Shown: positions 47,087-57,300, numbered from the stretch's first letter. The stretch: 64,000 nt of DNA from Candidatus Mailhella excrementigallinarum (GCA_944324075.1 CALUUZ010000004.1:124001-188000), one strand, 5' to 3'. The notes: a model not told the origin generated them from the letters alone. Translations and numbers: made by a program.

Positions 47087-47815
47087 ATGGGTTCAATACT
47101 GGCCGGCAAATCGCTGCGCAAGGTGTTCGGCAACAAGGAAGTCGTGCATGACGTCACCCTGTCCATGGAACAGGGGGAAATCGTGGGGCTGCTTGGTCCC
47201 AACGGAGCAGGCAAGACCACCTCTTTCTACATGCTTACAGGCATTCTCAAGCCATCCGGCGGACAGGTTCTGCTGGACGGACGCGACATCGGTTCCTGGC
47301 CGCTGTACCGCAGGGCAAGAGTGGGGCTGAGCTATCTGCCGCAGGAGAGTTCCATTTTCCGTCGTCTTACCGTACGCCAGAACCTTCAGATCATTCTGGA
47401 ACACGCGGGCCTTTCCCGCGCGGCGCAGAAGGAACGCGCGGATCGTCTGCTGGAAGAATTCGGCCTGACCAGACTGGAAAAATCACTGGCATCCTATCTT
47501 TCCGGCGGGGAGCGCCGCCGTCTGGAAATCGCGCGCTGCCTGATCCGCGATCCGCTTTTTGTTCTGCTTGACGAACCCTTCGCCGGAATCGACCCTCTGG
47601 CCGTGGGCGATATCCAGCAGTTAATCCGGGGGCTCAAGGAGCGGGGCATCGGCGTGCTCATTTCCGATCACAACGTGCGCGAAACCCTGACCATCTGCGA
47701 TCGGGCGTCACTCATGTTTCAGGGAAACCTCATTCTTTCCGGCACGCCGGAAGAGATCGTCGCCAACGAACAGGCGCGGCACGTCTATCTGGGCGACGAC
47801 TTCCGTCTCCTTTAG
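47087..47815 (+). CDS. lptB: LPS export ABC transporter ATP-binding protein LptB
   Basis: A 242-residue ABC ATPase with Walker A GPNGAGKTT (37-45), Q-loop LPQESSIFRRLTV, signature LSGGERRR, Walker B LLDEPFAGIDP and switch His in ISDHNVRETL. It drives LPS extraction with LptF and LptG, which are not in this window. It starts immediately after the lptA stop codon. In many proteobacteria rpoN follows; here repeat DNA and secA follow instead. Confidence 0.97.
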   Translation: MGSILAGKSLRKVFGNKEVVHDVTLSMEQGEIVGLLGPNGAGKTTSFYMLTGILKPSGGQVLLDGRDIGSWPLYRRARVGLSYLPQESSIFRRLTVRQNLQIILEHAGLSRAAQKERADRLLEEFGLTRLEKSLASYLSGGERRRLEIARCLIRDPLFVLLDEPFAGIDPLAVGDIQQLIRGLKERGIGVLISDHNVRETLTICDRASLMFQGNLILSGTPEEIVANEQARHVYLGDDFRLL

Positions 47816-48074
47816 GGCAGTTCACTTGACCTTGAAACTGCTTTCGAAGTCATGCGGAGCGAGACTTCGCCGCAAAGCCGGAAGCCGCAGACACATGGCG
47901 GAATTTCCGGCAGCGCGTCGGATTCGCTCGGCTTCGACGCCGCTTCATGCGCCGAAAAACACGGAAGTATGAGCTGACTCCGTTTTTTCCGGGGAAAACG
48001 CTTTCGCACGGTTTGCCAAACGCGGAGGCATGTCTTACTCTCTGGACTTCAACGATCTTACTACGGAGAACCCC
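47816..48074. repeat. Dispersed repeat fragment between lptB and secA
   Basis: GCGGAGCGAGACTTCGCCGCAAAGCCGG (in two parts) and related hairpin-forming sequence at about 47850-47960 resemble the blocks near 25525 and 58085. The rest should contain the secA promoter; none is clear by eye. The first 45 bases of the open frame before secA (from 48030) lack a well-spaced site. Confidence 0.5.
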
Positions 48075-50753
48075 ATGTTCGGTTACCTGATGGGAAAAAT
48101 ATTCGGCACGCGCAATCAGCGCTATCTCAAGTCTCTTCGCCCCCTGCTGCGAAAAATCAACGCCCTGGAGCCCGAAATGCAGGCTCTGGCCGACGAGGAG
48201 CTGGCCCCTCGTCTCGCGGAATACCGCCGCCAGGCCCAGGAGGAAGGGCGCAGTCTCGACGAACTGCTGCCCGAAGTCTTTGCTCTTGTGCGGGAAGCCT
48301 CGCGCCGCATCCTCGGCATGCGTCATTATGACGTGCAGCTTGTGGGCGGCATCGTGCTGCACCAGGGCAAGATAGCGGAAATGAAGACAGGTGAAGGCAA
48401 GACTCTGGTTGCCACCCTGCCTGTGGTGCTCAATGCCATCTCCGGCAGAGGCGTGCATGTGGTCACGGTAAACGACTACCTCGCCCGCCGCGACGCCGAA
48501 TGGATGGGACAGCTGTACAAGGGGCTCGGCCTCTCCGTGGGAATCATCGTACACGGCCTCTCCGACGAGGAACGCAAGGCCGCATACAATGCCGACATCA
48601 CTTACGGCACGAACAACGAATTCGGCTTCGACTACCTGCGTGACAACATGAAGTTCTACAAGGAACAGCTGGTGCAGCGCGGGCACAATTTCGCCATCGT
48701 GGACGAAGTGGACTCCATCCTCATCGACGAGGCACGCACCCCGCTGATCATCTCCGGCGCGGGGGACGAGTCCACCGGCCTGTACCGGCAGATGGACGAG
48801 GTCGTGCGCCGTCTGAAGCCCGAAGAGCATTTCACCGTGGATGAAAAGGCCCGCACTGCCCTGCTCACCGAGGAGGGCGTGGCTCAGTGCGAGCGCATCC
48901 TGTCCATCGAAAACCTGTTCGACCCGCAGAACATCATGCTCCAGCACCATATCCAGCAGTCGCTGCGTGCCCACCATGCCTACAAGCGCGACGTGGACTA
49001 CATCGTCAGCGAGGAAGGCAAGGTGGTCATCGTGGACGAGTTCACCGGCCGCCTCATGGAAGGGCGCCGTTTCGGCGATGGACTGCATCAGGCTCTGGAA
49101 GCCAAGGAACGGGTGAACATCGAGGCGGAAAATCAGACGCTGGCCAGCATTACGTTCCAGAACTACTTCCGCATGTACGACAAGCTTTCGGGCATGACCG
49201 GCACAGCCCAGACCGAAGCTGTGGAATTCAGCCAGATCTACGGACTGGAAACCATCACCATTCCCACCAACAAGCCCATGATCCGCGAAGATCGCCCGGA
49301 TCTCATCTATCGCACCCAGCGGGAAAAATTCATTGCCATTGTCCAGGCCATCAAGGAACTGCACGAAAAGGGACAGCCCGTGCTGGTGGGCACCATTTCC
49401 ATCGAGACATCGGAACTGCTTTCCTCCATGCTCAGAAAGGAAGGCATTCCCCATAACGTGCTGAACGCCAAACAGCATGCCCGTGAAGCAGAAATCGTCG
49501 CGCAGGCGGGGCAGGCAGGTCATGTGACCATTGCCACCAACATGGCCGGACGCGGCACCGACATCAGGCTGGGTGAAGGCGTCACCGAACTGGGCGGTCT
49601 GCATATTCTCGGAACCGAACGCCATGAGAGCCGCCGCATCGACAACCAGCTTCGCGGGCGTTCCGGGCGTCAGGGCGATCCGGGTTCCTCCCGTTTCTAT
49701 CTCTCCCTTGAGGACAATCTCATGCGCATTTTCGGCTCCGAGCGCATTTCCGGCCTCATGGAAAAGCTGGGCATGGAGGAAGGCGAACCTATCGAGAACC
49801 GCATGGTGTCCAAAGCCATCGAAAACGCCCAAAAGCGCGTGGAAGGGCATAACTTTGAAATCCGCAAAACGCTGCTCGACTATGACAATGTCATGAACCA
49901 GCAGCGCGAGGTCATCTATGATCTGCGCCGGGATCTCATGATGGAGGAAGACGTGGAGTCCGTGGCGCTGGATTTCCTCGACGAAGTGCTTGACGATATC
50001 TACGCCCCGCTGGAGGGACATCATCAGGCCCCGGATGCGGAAACCAGCACCGCCATAGTCAACCGGCTGCTCGACGTCTGCACCATCAATCGCGCCCTGC
50101 CCGAACTGACGCCCGGCGCCGGCGTCACTCCTCCCCCCGCCCCCTCGAAGGAAGCCGCGCGCAATGCGGTGCTCTCCATACTGAGTCAGCTCAAGGAGGA
50201 ATCCGGGGAAATCTATCGTGACATCCTGCGTTTCTTCATGCTGGAAGAACTGGACCGCTGCTGGAAGGATCATCTCCGGTCCATGGACTACCTGCGCGAG
50301 GGCATCGGTCTGCGCGGCTATGGCCAGCGTGATCCCAAGCTGGAGTATAAACGGGAAGGCTTCAACATGTTCCAGCAGATGCTGTACCGCATCCATGAAG
50401 GAGCTGTCCGCTCTCTCACCCGTGTCCGTGTCCAGCCGAGAGAGGAATCTGCCGATTCCCGGCCTGGCGGCGCGGACCCGGATTCGGATGCCCCGGCTTC
50501 TCCCGCCCCCGAAGCGGCCGAGGCTCCCGGGACTCCGGCTCCCGGAAGAGCGTCCGCCGACGGAACCGGCTCCGAAACGTCCGCCGCATTCCGGCACAAG
50601 GAATCTCCGGCCGCCGCCGCACCTGTCGGTCCCTCTTCAGTCAGGGGAGATTCCCATACCATCAGCCAGGAACACCCCAGGGTCGGCCGCAATGATCCGT
50701 GCCCCTGCGGCAGCGGCAAAAAATACAAGAAATGCTGCGGCGCCGGGAAATAG
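48075..50753 (+). CDS. secA: Protein translocase ATPase SecA
   Basis: Motor of the Sec export pathway, 892 residues. Nucleotide-binding domain with MKTGEGKTL (about 103-111) and [17 protein letters not shown]; preprotein crosslinking domain; second ATPase half with NMAGRGTDI and [13 protein letters not shown]; helical scaffold; and a C-terminal zinc motif [13 protein letters not shown] after a Pro/Ala/Ser-rich linker of about 90 residues. GGAG lies six bases before ATG 48075. The stop codon TAG is continuous with a repeat half-site, GAGCATTCCGG. Confidence 0.98.
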   Translation: MFGYLMGKIFGTRNQRYLKSLRPLLRKINALEPEMQALADEELAPRLAEYRRQAQEEGRSLDELLPEVFALVREASRRILGMRHYDVQLVGGIVLHQGKIAEMKTGEGKTLVATLPVVLNAISGRGVHVVTVNDYLARRDAEWMGQLYKGLGLSVGIIVHGLSDEERKAAYNADITYGTNNEFGFDYLRDNMKFYKEQLVQRGHNFAIVDEVDSILIDEARTPLIISGAGDESTGLYRQMDEVVRRLKPEEHFTVDEKARTALLTEEGVAQCERILSIENLFDPQNIMLQHHIQQSLRAHHAYKRDVDYIVSEEGKVVIVDEFTGRLMEGRRFGDGLHQALEAKERVNIEAENQTLASITFQNYFRMYDKLSGMTGTAQTEAVEFSQIYGLETITIPTNKPMIREDRPDLIYRTQREKFIAIVQAIKELHEKGQPVLVGTISIETSELLSSMLRKEGIPHNVLNAKQHAREAEIVAQAGQAGHVTIATNMAGRGTDIRLGEGVTELGGLHILGTERHESRRIDNQLRGRSGRQGDPGSSRFYLSLEDNLMRIFGSERISGLMEKLGMEEGEPIENRMVSKAIENAQKRVEGHNFEIRKTLLDYDNVMNQQREVIYDLRRDLMMEEDVESVALDFLDEVLDDIYAPLEGHHQAPDAETSTAIVNRLLDVCTINRALPELTPGAGVTPPPAPSKEAARNAVLSILSQLKEESGEIYRDILRFFMLEELDRCWKDHLRSMDYLREGIGLRGYGQRDPKLEYKREGFNMFQQMLYRIHEGAVRSLTRVRVQPREESADSRPGGADPDSDAPASPAPEAAEAPGTPAPGRASADGTGSETSAAFRHKESPAAAAPVGPSSVRGDSHTISQEHPRVGRNDPCPCGSGKKYKKCCGAGK

Positions 50754-51178
50754 AGCATTCCGGAATGAACGGAAAAGGCTGCGGAAAGGATTTCACCGGC
50801 TTTGCCGTCTCGTCAGGAACGCCTTTCCCCGACGCTGCTGCAGAATTGTGCTGATGACGCTGTACATGGCGTGCTGTTCTGCTCCGGCACGGGCGGCGGC
50901 ATATGTTGCCGCAAAGGCAGTCCGCGTTTCATACGGGCGAGCGGCTTTTCCTCTTCGCATCTCCGCTCCCGACGCCGTTGCTCGCGGTGTGCCCGCTGCC
51001 GGACACAGCCCCTGCGGGCCTTCTGGTCGCCCTCCTCTGTGCCGCATTGCCATGCGGAGGGGGGAAAGTTCCCTGTTCGTTACGCCCGCGCCTCCGGCGG
51101 TCAGGAAAATTTTCAGCGCAATTCTGCAGAGAGCTTCCTCCTGAAGGGAGGAAGTTTCAAACCATAAGGGAACCTTTG
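50751..51178. repeat. Long repeat block ending in a leader module for the csoR-like gene
   Basis: Starts at the secA stop codon (TAGAGCATTCCGGAATG), continues with GGAAAGGATTTCACCGGCTTTGCCGTC, then at 50850-51110 a module like those at 15985 and 55960 (CTGCTCCGGCACGGGCGGCGGC, GTTGCCGCAAAGGCAGTCCG, a GCCGCATTGCCATGCGG hairpin). It ends at 51134-51178 with hairpin CTTCCTCC-TGAAG-GGAGGAAG plus TTTCAAACCATAAGGGAA, which supplies the ribosome-binding site of the next gene. Confidence 0.75.
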
Positions 51179-51454
51179 ATGAAACAGTGCATGGATGCCA
51201 GCAATCTGCACCGCAGACTGAAAAAAATCGCAGGCCAGATTAACGCCATTGACGCCATGGTGGACAGGGATATCCCGTGTGAGGATATGCTGATCCAGAT
51301 TAATGCGGCCAAAAATGCCCTGCACAAAGTCGGACAAATCGTCCTGGAAGGACATCTTAATCACTGCGTGCGGGACGGCATAGCGCATGGCGATGCTGAT
51401 GCGACCATCCGTAATTTTACCCGGGCTATTGAACATTTTTCCCGTATGAGCTGA
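51179..51454 (+). CDS. CsoR/RcnR-family metal-sensing repressor
   Basis: A 91-residue all-helical DUF156 repressor. The metal-ligand set is visible: Cys in DIPCEDML, His in LEGHL and Cys in NHCVRD, matching the Cys-x-His-Cys pattern of copper sensors, with a further His near the N-terminus (NLHRRLKKIAGQ). It most likely releases DNA on binding Cu(I) or a similar soft metal. It sits 88 bases upstream of the P-type ATPase it probably controls. Its own ATG and ribosome-binding site belong to a dispersed repeat module. Confidence 0.9.
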   Translation: MKQCMDASNLHRRLKKIAGQINAIDAMVDRDIPCEDMLIQINAAKNALHKVGQIVLEGHLNHCVRDGIAHGDADATIRNFTRAIEHFSRMS

Positions 51455-51473
51455 CTTCCCGGACAGCCGGGGC

Positions 51474-51520
51474 TTGACAGGGTCTCCCGTGAAAATATAC
51501 CTATACCCCTATAAGTATAT
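51474..51520 (+). promoter_or_regulatory. Promoter and CsoR-type operator before the metal ATPase
   Basis: TTGACA at 51474 is followed by an AT-rich palindrome at 51495-51520: arms ATATACCTATA and TATAAGTATAT (ten of eleven complementary) around CCCC. An AT-rich inverted repeat with a C/G tract at its centre is the operator type of CsoR/RcnR proteins. The likely -10 (TATACC, 16 bases from TTGACA) lies inside it, so repressor binding would block initiation. Confidence 0.75.
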
Positions 51521-51541
51521 TTTTTGCGGAGGATCTCCTTT

Positions 51542-53479
51542 ATGCCGTTTTCACCTGACGCACTGAAGGTTCCCCTGAGGGATGTTCTTCTTCTCATTCC
51601 CGGCGGGCTGGGCCTGCTCTTCAGTTTTTTGGGTGCAAGCCCGTCAACAGCGCAACTTGCCGTCGATCCCGCCTGGCTGCCGGTCATTTTCTGTGGCGTT
51701 CCCATTCTGAAAGATGCGGCGGCAGGGCTGTTCACCCGCTTTGACATCAAGGCTGATGTACTGGTGTCCATTGCGCTGATCGCAGCAGTTCTTGCAGGTG
51801 AAATTTTCGCCGCCGGCGAGGTGGCCTTCATCATGCGGCTCGGTTCTCTGCTGGAAGAGCTGGCTGTCGGCAAGGCCCGTGCAGGCATCGAAAAGCTGGT
51901 GAAACTCTCTCCTGTAACCGGCCGCGTCCTGCGCAGCGGAGGCACGGACATTGTCCCGGCGGACGAACTGCGGAAAGGGGATATTCTGCGCGTGCTCCCC
52001 GGAGAAACCATCCCCGCCGACGGAGTGATCATCTCCGGGGAGAGTTCCGTCAATCAATCCGTCATGACGGGCGAATCCATGCCTGTGGACAAAGGCCCGG
52101 GTGACACAGTGACGAGCGGTACGCTTAACATGTTCGGCACGTTCGATATGAGGGCCACCGGAGTGGGAGCGGAAAGCGCCATCCAGCGCATGATCCGCCT
52201 GGTGCAATCCGCTGATGCGGGCAAGGCGCGCATCGTCCGCCTGGCGGATCGCTGGGCCACATGGATCGTGGCTGCCGCGCTGGCCTGCGCGGCTCTCACC
52301 TGGGCCGTCACCGGTGAAATCATCCGGGCTGTCACCGTTCTTGTCGTATTTTGTCCCTGCGCTCTGGTACTTGCCACCCCCACGGCAATCATGGCTGCCA
52401 TTGGAAACGCCTCCAGACATGGCTTCCTGGTTCGTGAGGGCGACGCGCTGGAACGTCTTGCTTCCGTCCGCCGCGTAGCCCTTGATAAAACCGGCACGCT
52501 GACCGAAGGAATTCCGGAGGTAGTCGCTGTGCGAAGTTTTGCAAGGGACATTTCAGATCTCGAGCTTTACCGTCTTGCCGCCTCGGCTGAATCCCGCTCC
52601 GAACATCCGCTGGGAAAAGCCGTACTGCGCTGCGCAACGGTCATGCTCCCTGATCTGGCTGAACGCCCGCTGGCTGCGCCGCTGGATTTCCGCATGATCC
52701 CGGGGCGCGGCGTCGCAGCGCGCATCGGAAAACACTCCGTCCTTGTCGGGAATGCACGGCTCTTTTCCTCGGAGCAGGCTGTGCGGCGGAATGATGCGCG
52801 CCTGTCAGAGACCGTGCGCTCGCTTGAGGAAGAAGGCTGCACTGTCATTCTGATTGCTGTGGATGGAGAGGAATGCGGCTTCATCGCCCTTTCCGATACA
52901 CTGCGCGCAAACGTCAGGCAAAGCGTCGCAAAATTGAACGAGGTCGGAGTGAACCCTGTGCTCATGACCGGCGACAACATGCAAGCCGCCCTGCGCATGG
53001 GAAAAGAAGCGGGCATCGCGGAAGTTCACGCCTCGGTCATGCCGGAAGACAAGCTGGCTCTCATCGAATGGTTTCAGCATACCGGAGAACACGTCTGCAT
53101 GGTCGGCGACGGCGTCAACGACGCCCCGGCCCTGAAAAAAGCCGCTGTGGGCATCGCCATGGGCGGCGTGGGAAGCGGCATCGCCATGGATGCGGCCGAT
53201 ATAGTTCTGGTCAACGATGAAATCCGTTTCCTTCCCTTTCTGCTGCGCCTTTCCCGCCACATGATGCATGTCATCCGCCTGAATCTCGCCTTTTCCCTGC
53301 TGCTGAACTTTGCGGCGGTTCTGCTCGCCGTCCGGGGGACTCTCGGTCCGGCAGCGGGGGCACTGATACACAATGCGGGCTCTGTCGCGGTCATACTCAA
53401 CTCCGCCCTGCTGCTGTTCTGGATGCCCCGTAAACATGCCGCATCGGAAAGAGACAGGGGCGAACCTCCTTTCGCCTGA
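51542..53479 (+). CDS. Heavy-metal-translocating P-type ATPase (P1B)
   Basis: A 645-residue metal exporter. Membrane helices are followed by the TGES actuator loop (MTGESMPVD), the intramembrane CPC motif (Cys271, Cys273), the phosphorylation site DKTGT (Asp315), SEHPLGKAV, and the GDGVNDAPAL hinge. There is no N-terminal metal-binding domain. The CPC motif leaves copper, zinc, cadmium or nickel open; helix motifs after the hinge (HNAGSVAVILNSALL) suit the ZntA/CadA group more than CopA. GGAGGA lies eight bases before ATG 51542. Confidence 0.92.
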   Translation: MPFSPDALKVPLRDVLLLIPGGLGLLFSFLGASPSTAQLAVDPAWLPVIFCGVPILKDAAAGLFTRFDIKADVLVSIALIAAVLAGEIFAAGEVAFIMRLGSLLEELAVGKARAGIEKLVKLSPVTGRVLRSGGTDIVPADELRKGDILRVLPGETIPADGVIISGESSVNQSVMTGESMPVDKGPGDTVTSGTLNMFGTFDMRATGVGAESAIQRMIRLVQSADAGKARIVRLADRWATWIVAAALACAALTWAVTGEIIRAVTVLVVFCPCALVLATPTAIMAAIGNASRHGFLVREGDALERLASVRRVALDKTGTLTEGIPEVVAVRSFARDISDLELYRLAASAESRSEHPLGKAVLRCATVMLPDLAERPLAAPLDFRMIPGRGVAARIGKHSVLVGNARLFSSEQAVRRNDARLSETVRSLEEEGCTVILIAVDGEECGFIALSDTLRANVRQSVAKLNEVGVNPVLMTGDNMQAALRMGKEAGIAEVHASVMPEDKLALIEWFQHTGEHVCMVGDGVNDAPALKKAAVGIAMGGVGSGIAMDAADIVLVNDEIRFLPFLLRLSRHMMHVIRLNLAFSLLLNFAAVLLAVRGTLGPAAGALIHNAGSVAVILNSALLLFWMPRKHAASERDRGEPPFA

Positions 53480-53969
53480 TCTGTCTGCAGCACAAAACGC
53501 CGCACTATCCACACTGACGCAGCTCTGCCCTCCTCCGGATATCCTGCTCCGGAGTGTCGCGCCGCCGACAGTTCGCGCCCGCTCCGTCTCCGTGCGCTTC
53601 TGACCGCACAAAGCCGCATGGTGCCGAATATTATCCCAATTTATACAAAATATGCTGTTATAGTTCAATAAAAGACGTATTCCCTCCCCGTTCTGCGCTG
53701 AAGGACGGTGCAGCAGGAAAAAACGGTAACCAGGGAAGAGCGTCTCCCCCCCGGGCTGGACAGGGACACAAGACTCAGGAGAGGGCCACGTCCATGATTT
53801 CTCCCGGATTACCGGACGGCACGGAGTGTCCTGTCTTCCTGCCGGATAAATTTTTGTTTGCGGATATGTACATTGGATGAGGTATATAGGTGATTGCTTC
53901 TGGCGGAAAAGTTCGACGTCAGCAGGAACCTGAAAACAGGCATGCTGACGTCGGACAGAATATTCGCTG
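53480..53969. other. Gene-free, partly AT-rich region
   Basis: No supported gene. An open frame at 53554-53880 has no ribosome-binding site and no recognisable protein features. The stretch 53620-53690 and 53840-53900 is AT-rich compared with the rest of the window. Confidence 0.45.
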
Positions 53970-54110
53970 TCAGAGCATTCCGCTCATGAAATGCTCTCCT
54001 TCAGTCGGGCAAGGCGAGACTGAAGCCCCGATGGAGGCGTGAAACCTGCGGGTCGGAACACAGTGTCCCGTCCGGCAGATATCTTCAATGGCAACACGCT
54101 CTGATTATGA
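53970..54110. repeat. Dispersed repeat block downstream of the nitroreductase gene
   Basis: An imperfect GAGCATTCC...GAAATGCTC hairpin (53973-53995), then GGCGTGAAACCTGCGGGTCGGAACACAG, CCCGTCCGGCAGATATC and CAACACGCTC. The order matches 22555-22700 and 25500-25680. Confidence 0.65.
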
Positions 54111-54134
54111 GAGATGTCCTTTCATGCCGCCATG

Positions 54135-54761
54135 TTACCAGACGCCGGCATGTATCTTGTCTTCCATATTGATTACCTTCTGTTTGGGAAGGAAGGCATT
54201 TTCGGCAGGATAGCCCATCGTAAACAGGCAGGTGAATTCGTAGCCTTCGGGAACATTCACGATTTCCTTGATCTTTTCCGCCTCGTCACTCACGGGGACA
54301 TGAAATGCCGTTCCCAGGCCTTCGGCGGTGGCGGCGAGCAGCATGTTCTCCAACGCGCACCATGCCGAGGCGAAATAGTTAAGCGAGCTTTGTTCCACAG
54401 GCCTGAGCAAGGGCCATGTCAATTGGCGGAAGAACGGGATGATGAGCAGACCGCTCTGCATCAGCATCTTCTGCTGTTTGGGCAGTGCGTCGGCAAACAT
54501 CGCCATCTTGTCCCCGTCATCGGATTCATCCACCTCTGCTACCAGTTCCTTGAACGCCGCCATGTTTCTGGCGAGCGGGGCAATCACTTTCGCAATGTTT
54601 TCACGCCCACGCACCACGACGAACTCCAACTGGCGCAGGTGGTCGTTCGTCGGAGCTTTGAATGCCGTGTTCAAAACCTTTTTCAAGACCTCATCGCTGA
54701 CTTCACGATCAGAAAAATCGCGTATGGTACGCCTTTTTTCCAGAACCTCATAAAAATCCAT
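54135..54761 (-). CDS. Nitroreductase-family flavoprotein
   Basis: A 208-residue FMN-binding oxidoreductase: N-terminal EVLEKRRTIRDFSDREVSDEVLKK is the classic nitroreductase flavin-binding start, followed by NTAFKAPTNDHLRQLEFVVV, SAWCALENMLLAATAEGLGT and a C-terminal FTMGYPAE. The substrate is unknown. GGAGG lies nine bases before ATG 54761. It is divergent from an AraC-type regulator that probably controls it. Confidence 0.9.
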   Translation of the reverse strand: MDFYEVLEKRRTIRDFSDREVSDEVLKKVLNTAFKAPTNDHLRQLEFVVVRGRENIAKVIAPLARNMAAFKELVAEVDESDDGDKMAMFADALPKQQKMLMQSGLLIIPFFRQLTWPLLRPVEQSSLNYFASAWCALENMLLAATAEGLGTAFHVPVSDEAEKIKEIVNVPEGYEFTCLFTMGYPAENAFLPKQKVINMEDKIHAGVW

Positions 54762-54857
54762 AAACGCATACCTCCCTGTATCTGGCCGACTGGCCATTGC
54801 TTTTTCAGGAAGGATACACTATTTTTTGTCGAATACTTGCATTATTGTTAAAAATAT

Positions 54858-54885
54858 TTGTCACGGATTTGCATAACGCGATAAA
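54858..54885 (+). promoter_or_regulatory. Candidate promoter of the AraC-type gene
   Basis: TTGTCA and GATAAA are 16 bases apart, 22 bases before the GTG start, in the AT-rich 145-base divergent region. Confidence 0.35.
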
Positions 54886-54906
54886 AACAGCGAAGCGGGG
54901 ACTGCC

Positions 54907-55761
54907 GTGGAAGAAACCGTTACCCCATATGAACTCCCCAACAGGACGAACCATTCCTTCTTCTTTGCAGATGCCTGCATCCCTCCTGCCGAGGAAGCGA
55001 AGCTGCATCGACATGATGCCTGGGAACTGCTGTATGTCATCCACGGGCGCGGCAACCGGACGGCGGGCGATACAGTTCAGCCCTTCACAGCGGGCGACAT
55101 AGTCCTGATACCGCCTTCCATGACCCACCAGTGGTCGTTTGCGCCTGATTCGGCTGACGAAAACGGGCGCATCCATTACCTGATGGCGGCCTTCAGTCAT
55201 ACTTTCGTTGAGCAATGCCGGGAACTCTTTCCTGAGCTGCGCAATCGGCTTATCGACGTATCGTTTCCCGTCAATGCTCTGCTCTTTGGTGTGAAAAGCG
55301 CCAGCGTGCTCGGCAACAGGCTGATGCGGATGCGCGGGAAGGATGAGCTGAAACGGTTATGCGAAATGCTTCTCCTGCTGCCCGATATGTTCACGACATC
55401 TGATCATGCCCTTGCCGGCAGACCGGCGCGCATCGAACGGGACGTACAGCGCATGCAGCAAATCTGCACCTATGTAATGCGCCATTACTCCCACGCCGTT
55501 ACCCTGAATGACATTGCCGCAGAAGTCGGTATGAACCGCTCCGCATTTTGCACATGGTTCAAACACTTCAACGGCATGACATTTTTACAATTCCTTACGC
55601 TGTATCGCCTTAATACTGCTTGTGAACTGCTGAAGGATTCAGCAAAACAGGTTTCAGAAATCTGCTATATGGTTGGATTCAATGATCTACCGCATTTTAT
55701 TCGTGTATTTAAACATAAAATCGGCGTATCTCCATCACATTATAGAAAAAATATACAATAA
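54907..55761 (+). CDS. AraC-family transcriptional regulator
   Basis: A 284-residue regulator. The N-terminal cupin (LHRHDAWELLYVIHGRGNRTAGD, FTAGDIVLIPPSMTHQW) is followed by the C-terminal double helix-turn-helix (VTLNDIAAEVGMNRSAFCTWFKHFNG and VSEICYMVGFNDLPHFIRVFKHKIG). It begins with GTG preceded by GGGGA. Its last 200 bases are much more AT-rich than the window average, which may mark horizontal transfer. The divergent nitroreductase gene is the probable target. Confidence 0.9.
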   Translation: MEETVTPYELPNRTNHSFFFADACIPPAEEAKLHRHDAWELLYVIHGRGNRTAGDTVQPFTAGDIVLIPPSMTHQWSFAPDSADENGRIHYLMAAFSHTFVEQCRELFPELRNRLIDVSFPVNALLFGVKSASVLGNRLMRMRGKDELKRLCEMLLLLPDMFTTSDHALAGRPARIERDVQRMQQICTYVMRHYSHAVTLNDIAAEVGMNRSAFCTWFKHFNGMTFLQFLTLYRLNTACELLKDSAKQVSEICYMVGFNDLPHFIRVFKHKIGVSPSHYRKNIQ

Positions 55762-56519
55762 AAAAAGATGCGATATAATATATCACCGCAAACCATTTTT
55801 ATCGATCAGCGCAATCTTGACATATTTCCCCCTGCTTTCTTCATCCATCACAATTATTGTCCGGAGCAATCCAGTAACGCCCGGCAATATCCCATTCGCT
55901 TTGGGATAATTGCGTGGGTATTTTTTATAAAAACAGGCCCTATTATAGAATCATGCTGATAACACTGTGCGCGATGTGTATTTTTACTGCGGCACGGGCG
56001 GCAACATGCGTTGCCGCAAAGACGGCCCGTGTTCCACACGGATGAAAGGCAGCATGTATCCACGTTCGGCTCGCTTGCGCCTCGTGAAGCTGCGCTTCCC
56101 CCGGCTCCGCTCCGCGAACCCTTTCTTCCGCGACCTTCTGATGACGCTCGCTCGGCGTTGCCGATACCCGCTTCCGCTTGCATTTCGCGCGGAAAACGCC
56201 GCGCTCGCGCTCCGTGCCCCCCCGCCGCATGGCCATGCGGCGGGGCATCGCCGCTCCATACGCGCTGACGCGTGTGCCTCCGGCAGTCAGGGGTATTATC
56301 AGCACCACGCTATAATAGAGCCTGAAAATATTCTTCAAAAGCATGTCAATCAACTCTCTATCAAACTCCCATTGACATGCACGGCGCTTCATTCCCGCGG
56401 CATGAAGATGCCGCAATGTAAAACGAGCGATTCCGCGCCTTCCGTCAAGCCGCCTTGCGACCCAGACGGCGCAAATTCCGCTGTTCCTCGGGCAGGCATC
56501 AAATTCACCGCCATACGCA
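55762..56519. repeat. AT-rich spacer plus a long repeat module
   Basis: 55762-55950 is AT-rich without a supported gene. 55960-56340 is a repeat module: CTGCGGCACGGGCGGCAACATGC and GTTGCCGCAAAGACGGCCCG match 15985 and 50850; GATGACGCTCGCTCGG...TTGCCGATACCCGC and TTTCGCGCGGAAAACGCCGC match 34350-34430; a GCCGCATGGCCATGCGGC hairpin is near 56223. It ends CTCCGGCAGTCAGGGG. Confidence 0.7.
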
Positions 56520-56933
56520 CTACAGCAGGAGAACAAGCGAACCCGCCGTAATCAGGGCGCCGCCCAGCAGCGTCTTCACACTGGCGGGCTCTCCCAGCAG
56601 CAGAATGGAAAGCAGAATGGTGAGAGGAACGCTGAGCTTGTCGACGGGAGCGACCCTGGAAACATCGCCCACCTGCAATGCCTTGAAATAGAACAGCCAG
56701 GACAGGCCTGTGGCGGCGGCGGAGATCAGAAGAAATATCAGCGTACGCGGAGCGATATCGCGAATTCCGCGAACCGCGCCCGACGCAAGAGCTATTCCCC
56801 ATACCAGGACAAGGATGAAGCTCACCCGGATGGCCGTGGCCAGATCAGAGTTGATATCCCGCACTCCGAGCTTGGAAAACAGAGCGGTCAGGGATGCGCA
56901 AAAGGCGGAAAGCAGAGCGTAGTACTTCCACAT
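56520..56933 (-). CDS. Single-domain EamA/DMT transporter protein
   Basis: A 137-residue membrane protein with about five hydrophobic segments, one EamA repeat rather than two (ALLSAFCASLTALFSKLGV, LSWLFYFKALQVGDVSRVAPVDKL, ILLLGEPASVKTLLGGALI). Such half-size proteins work as dimers. GGAG lies seven bases before ATG 56933. Substrate unknown. Confidence 0.85.
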   Translation of the reverse strand: MWKYYALLSAFCASLTALFSKLGVRDINSDLATAIRVSFILVLVWGIALASGAVRGIRDIAPRTLIFLLISAAATGLSWLFYFKALQVGDVSRVAPVDKLSVPLTILLSILLLGEPASVKTLLGGALITAGSLVLLL

Positions 56934-57300
56934 GGGAAAGCTCCTCGGACAAAGCATCCTGCGGCGAAAGAGCACGACCGCAGGGAGGTATGACCAGACT
57001 GCCCCTACAGCGCGTTTTGCTATCGGACATATCGCCCAGCCAGGCCCCAGTGTTCCGGATCGCAGGTTTCACGCCTGAAGCCGGAGCCTGACGCCGCACA
57101 TGCGTTGCGGCTGCTCCGGCGTCGCGGAGGAAGCCCGCCTCGCCCGACTCCGTGGAACACTTCACTTCCGGTATGCGCGGGAGACAGTTTCGTCCTACTC
57201 CCCGCGGCACATGGAGGTCAATACTCTCCCGTGTCGGAAAAGATATGTGATTTGCATCTCTTCGCCTGTCCGAACAAATTTCATCATACATGCTGATTGA
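56934..57300. repeat. Repeat block upstream of the EamA gene
   Basis: 57015-57190 contains CCCAGTGTTCCGGATCGCAGG, TTTCACGCCTGAAGCCGGAGCC, a GCCGCACATGCGTTGCGGC hairpin and CGACTCCGTGGAACAC, paralleling 12840-12920 and 3410-3440. No gene is supported. Confidence 0.6.

Noticed and set aside
47850..50597. 915-codon minus-strand open frame
   Set aside because: It lies opposite secA, which is unambiguous; the antisense product has low-information GC-rich composition.
53554..53880. 108-codon frame after the metal ATPase
   Set aside because: No ribosome-binding site, irregular composition and no recognisable features.
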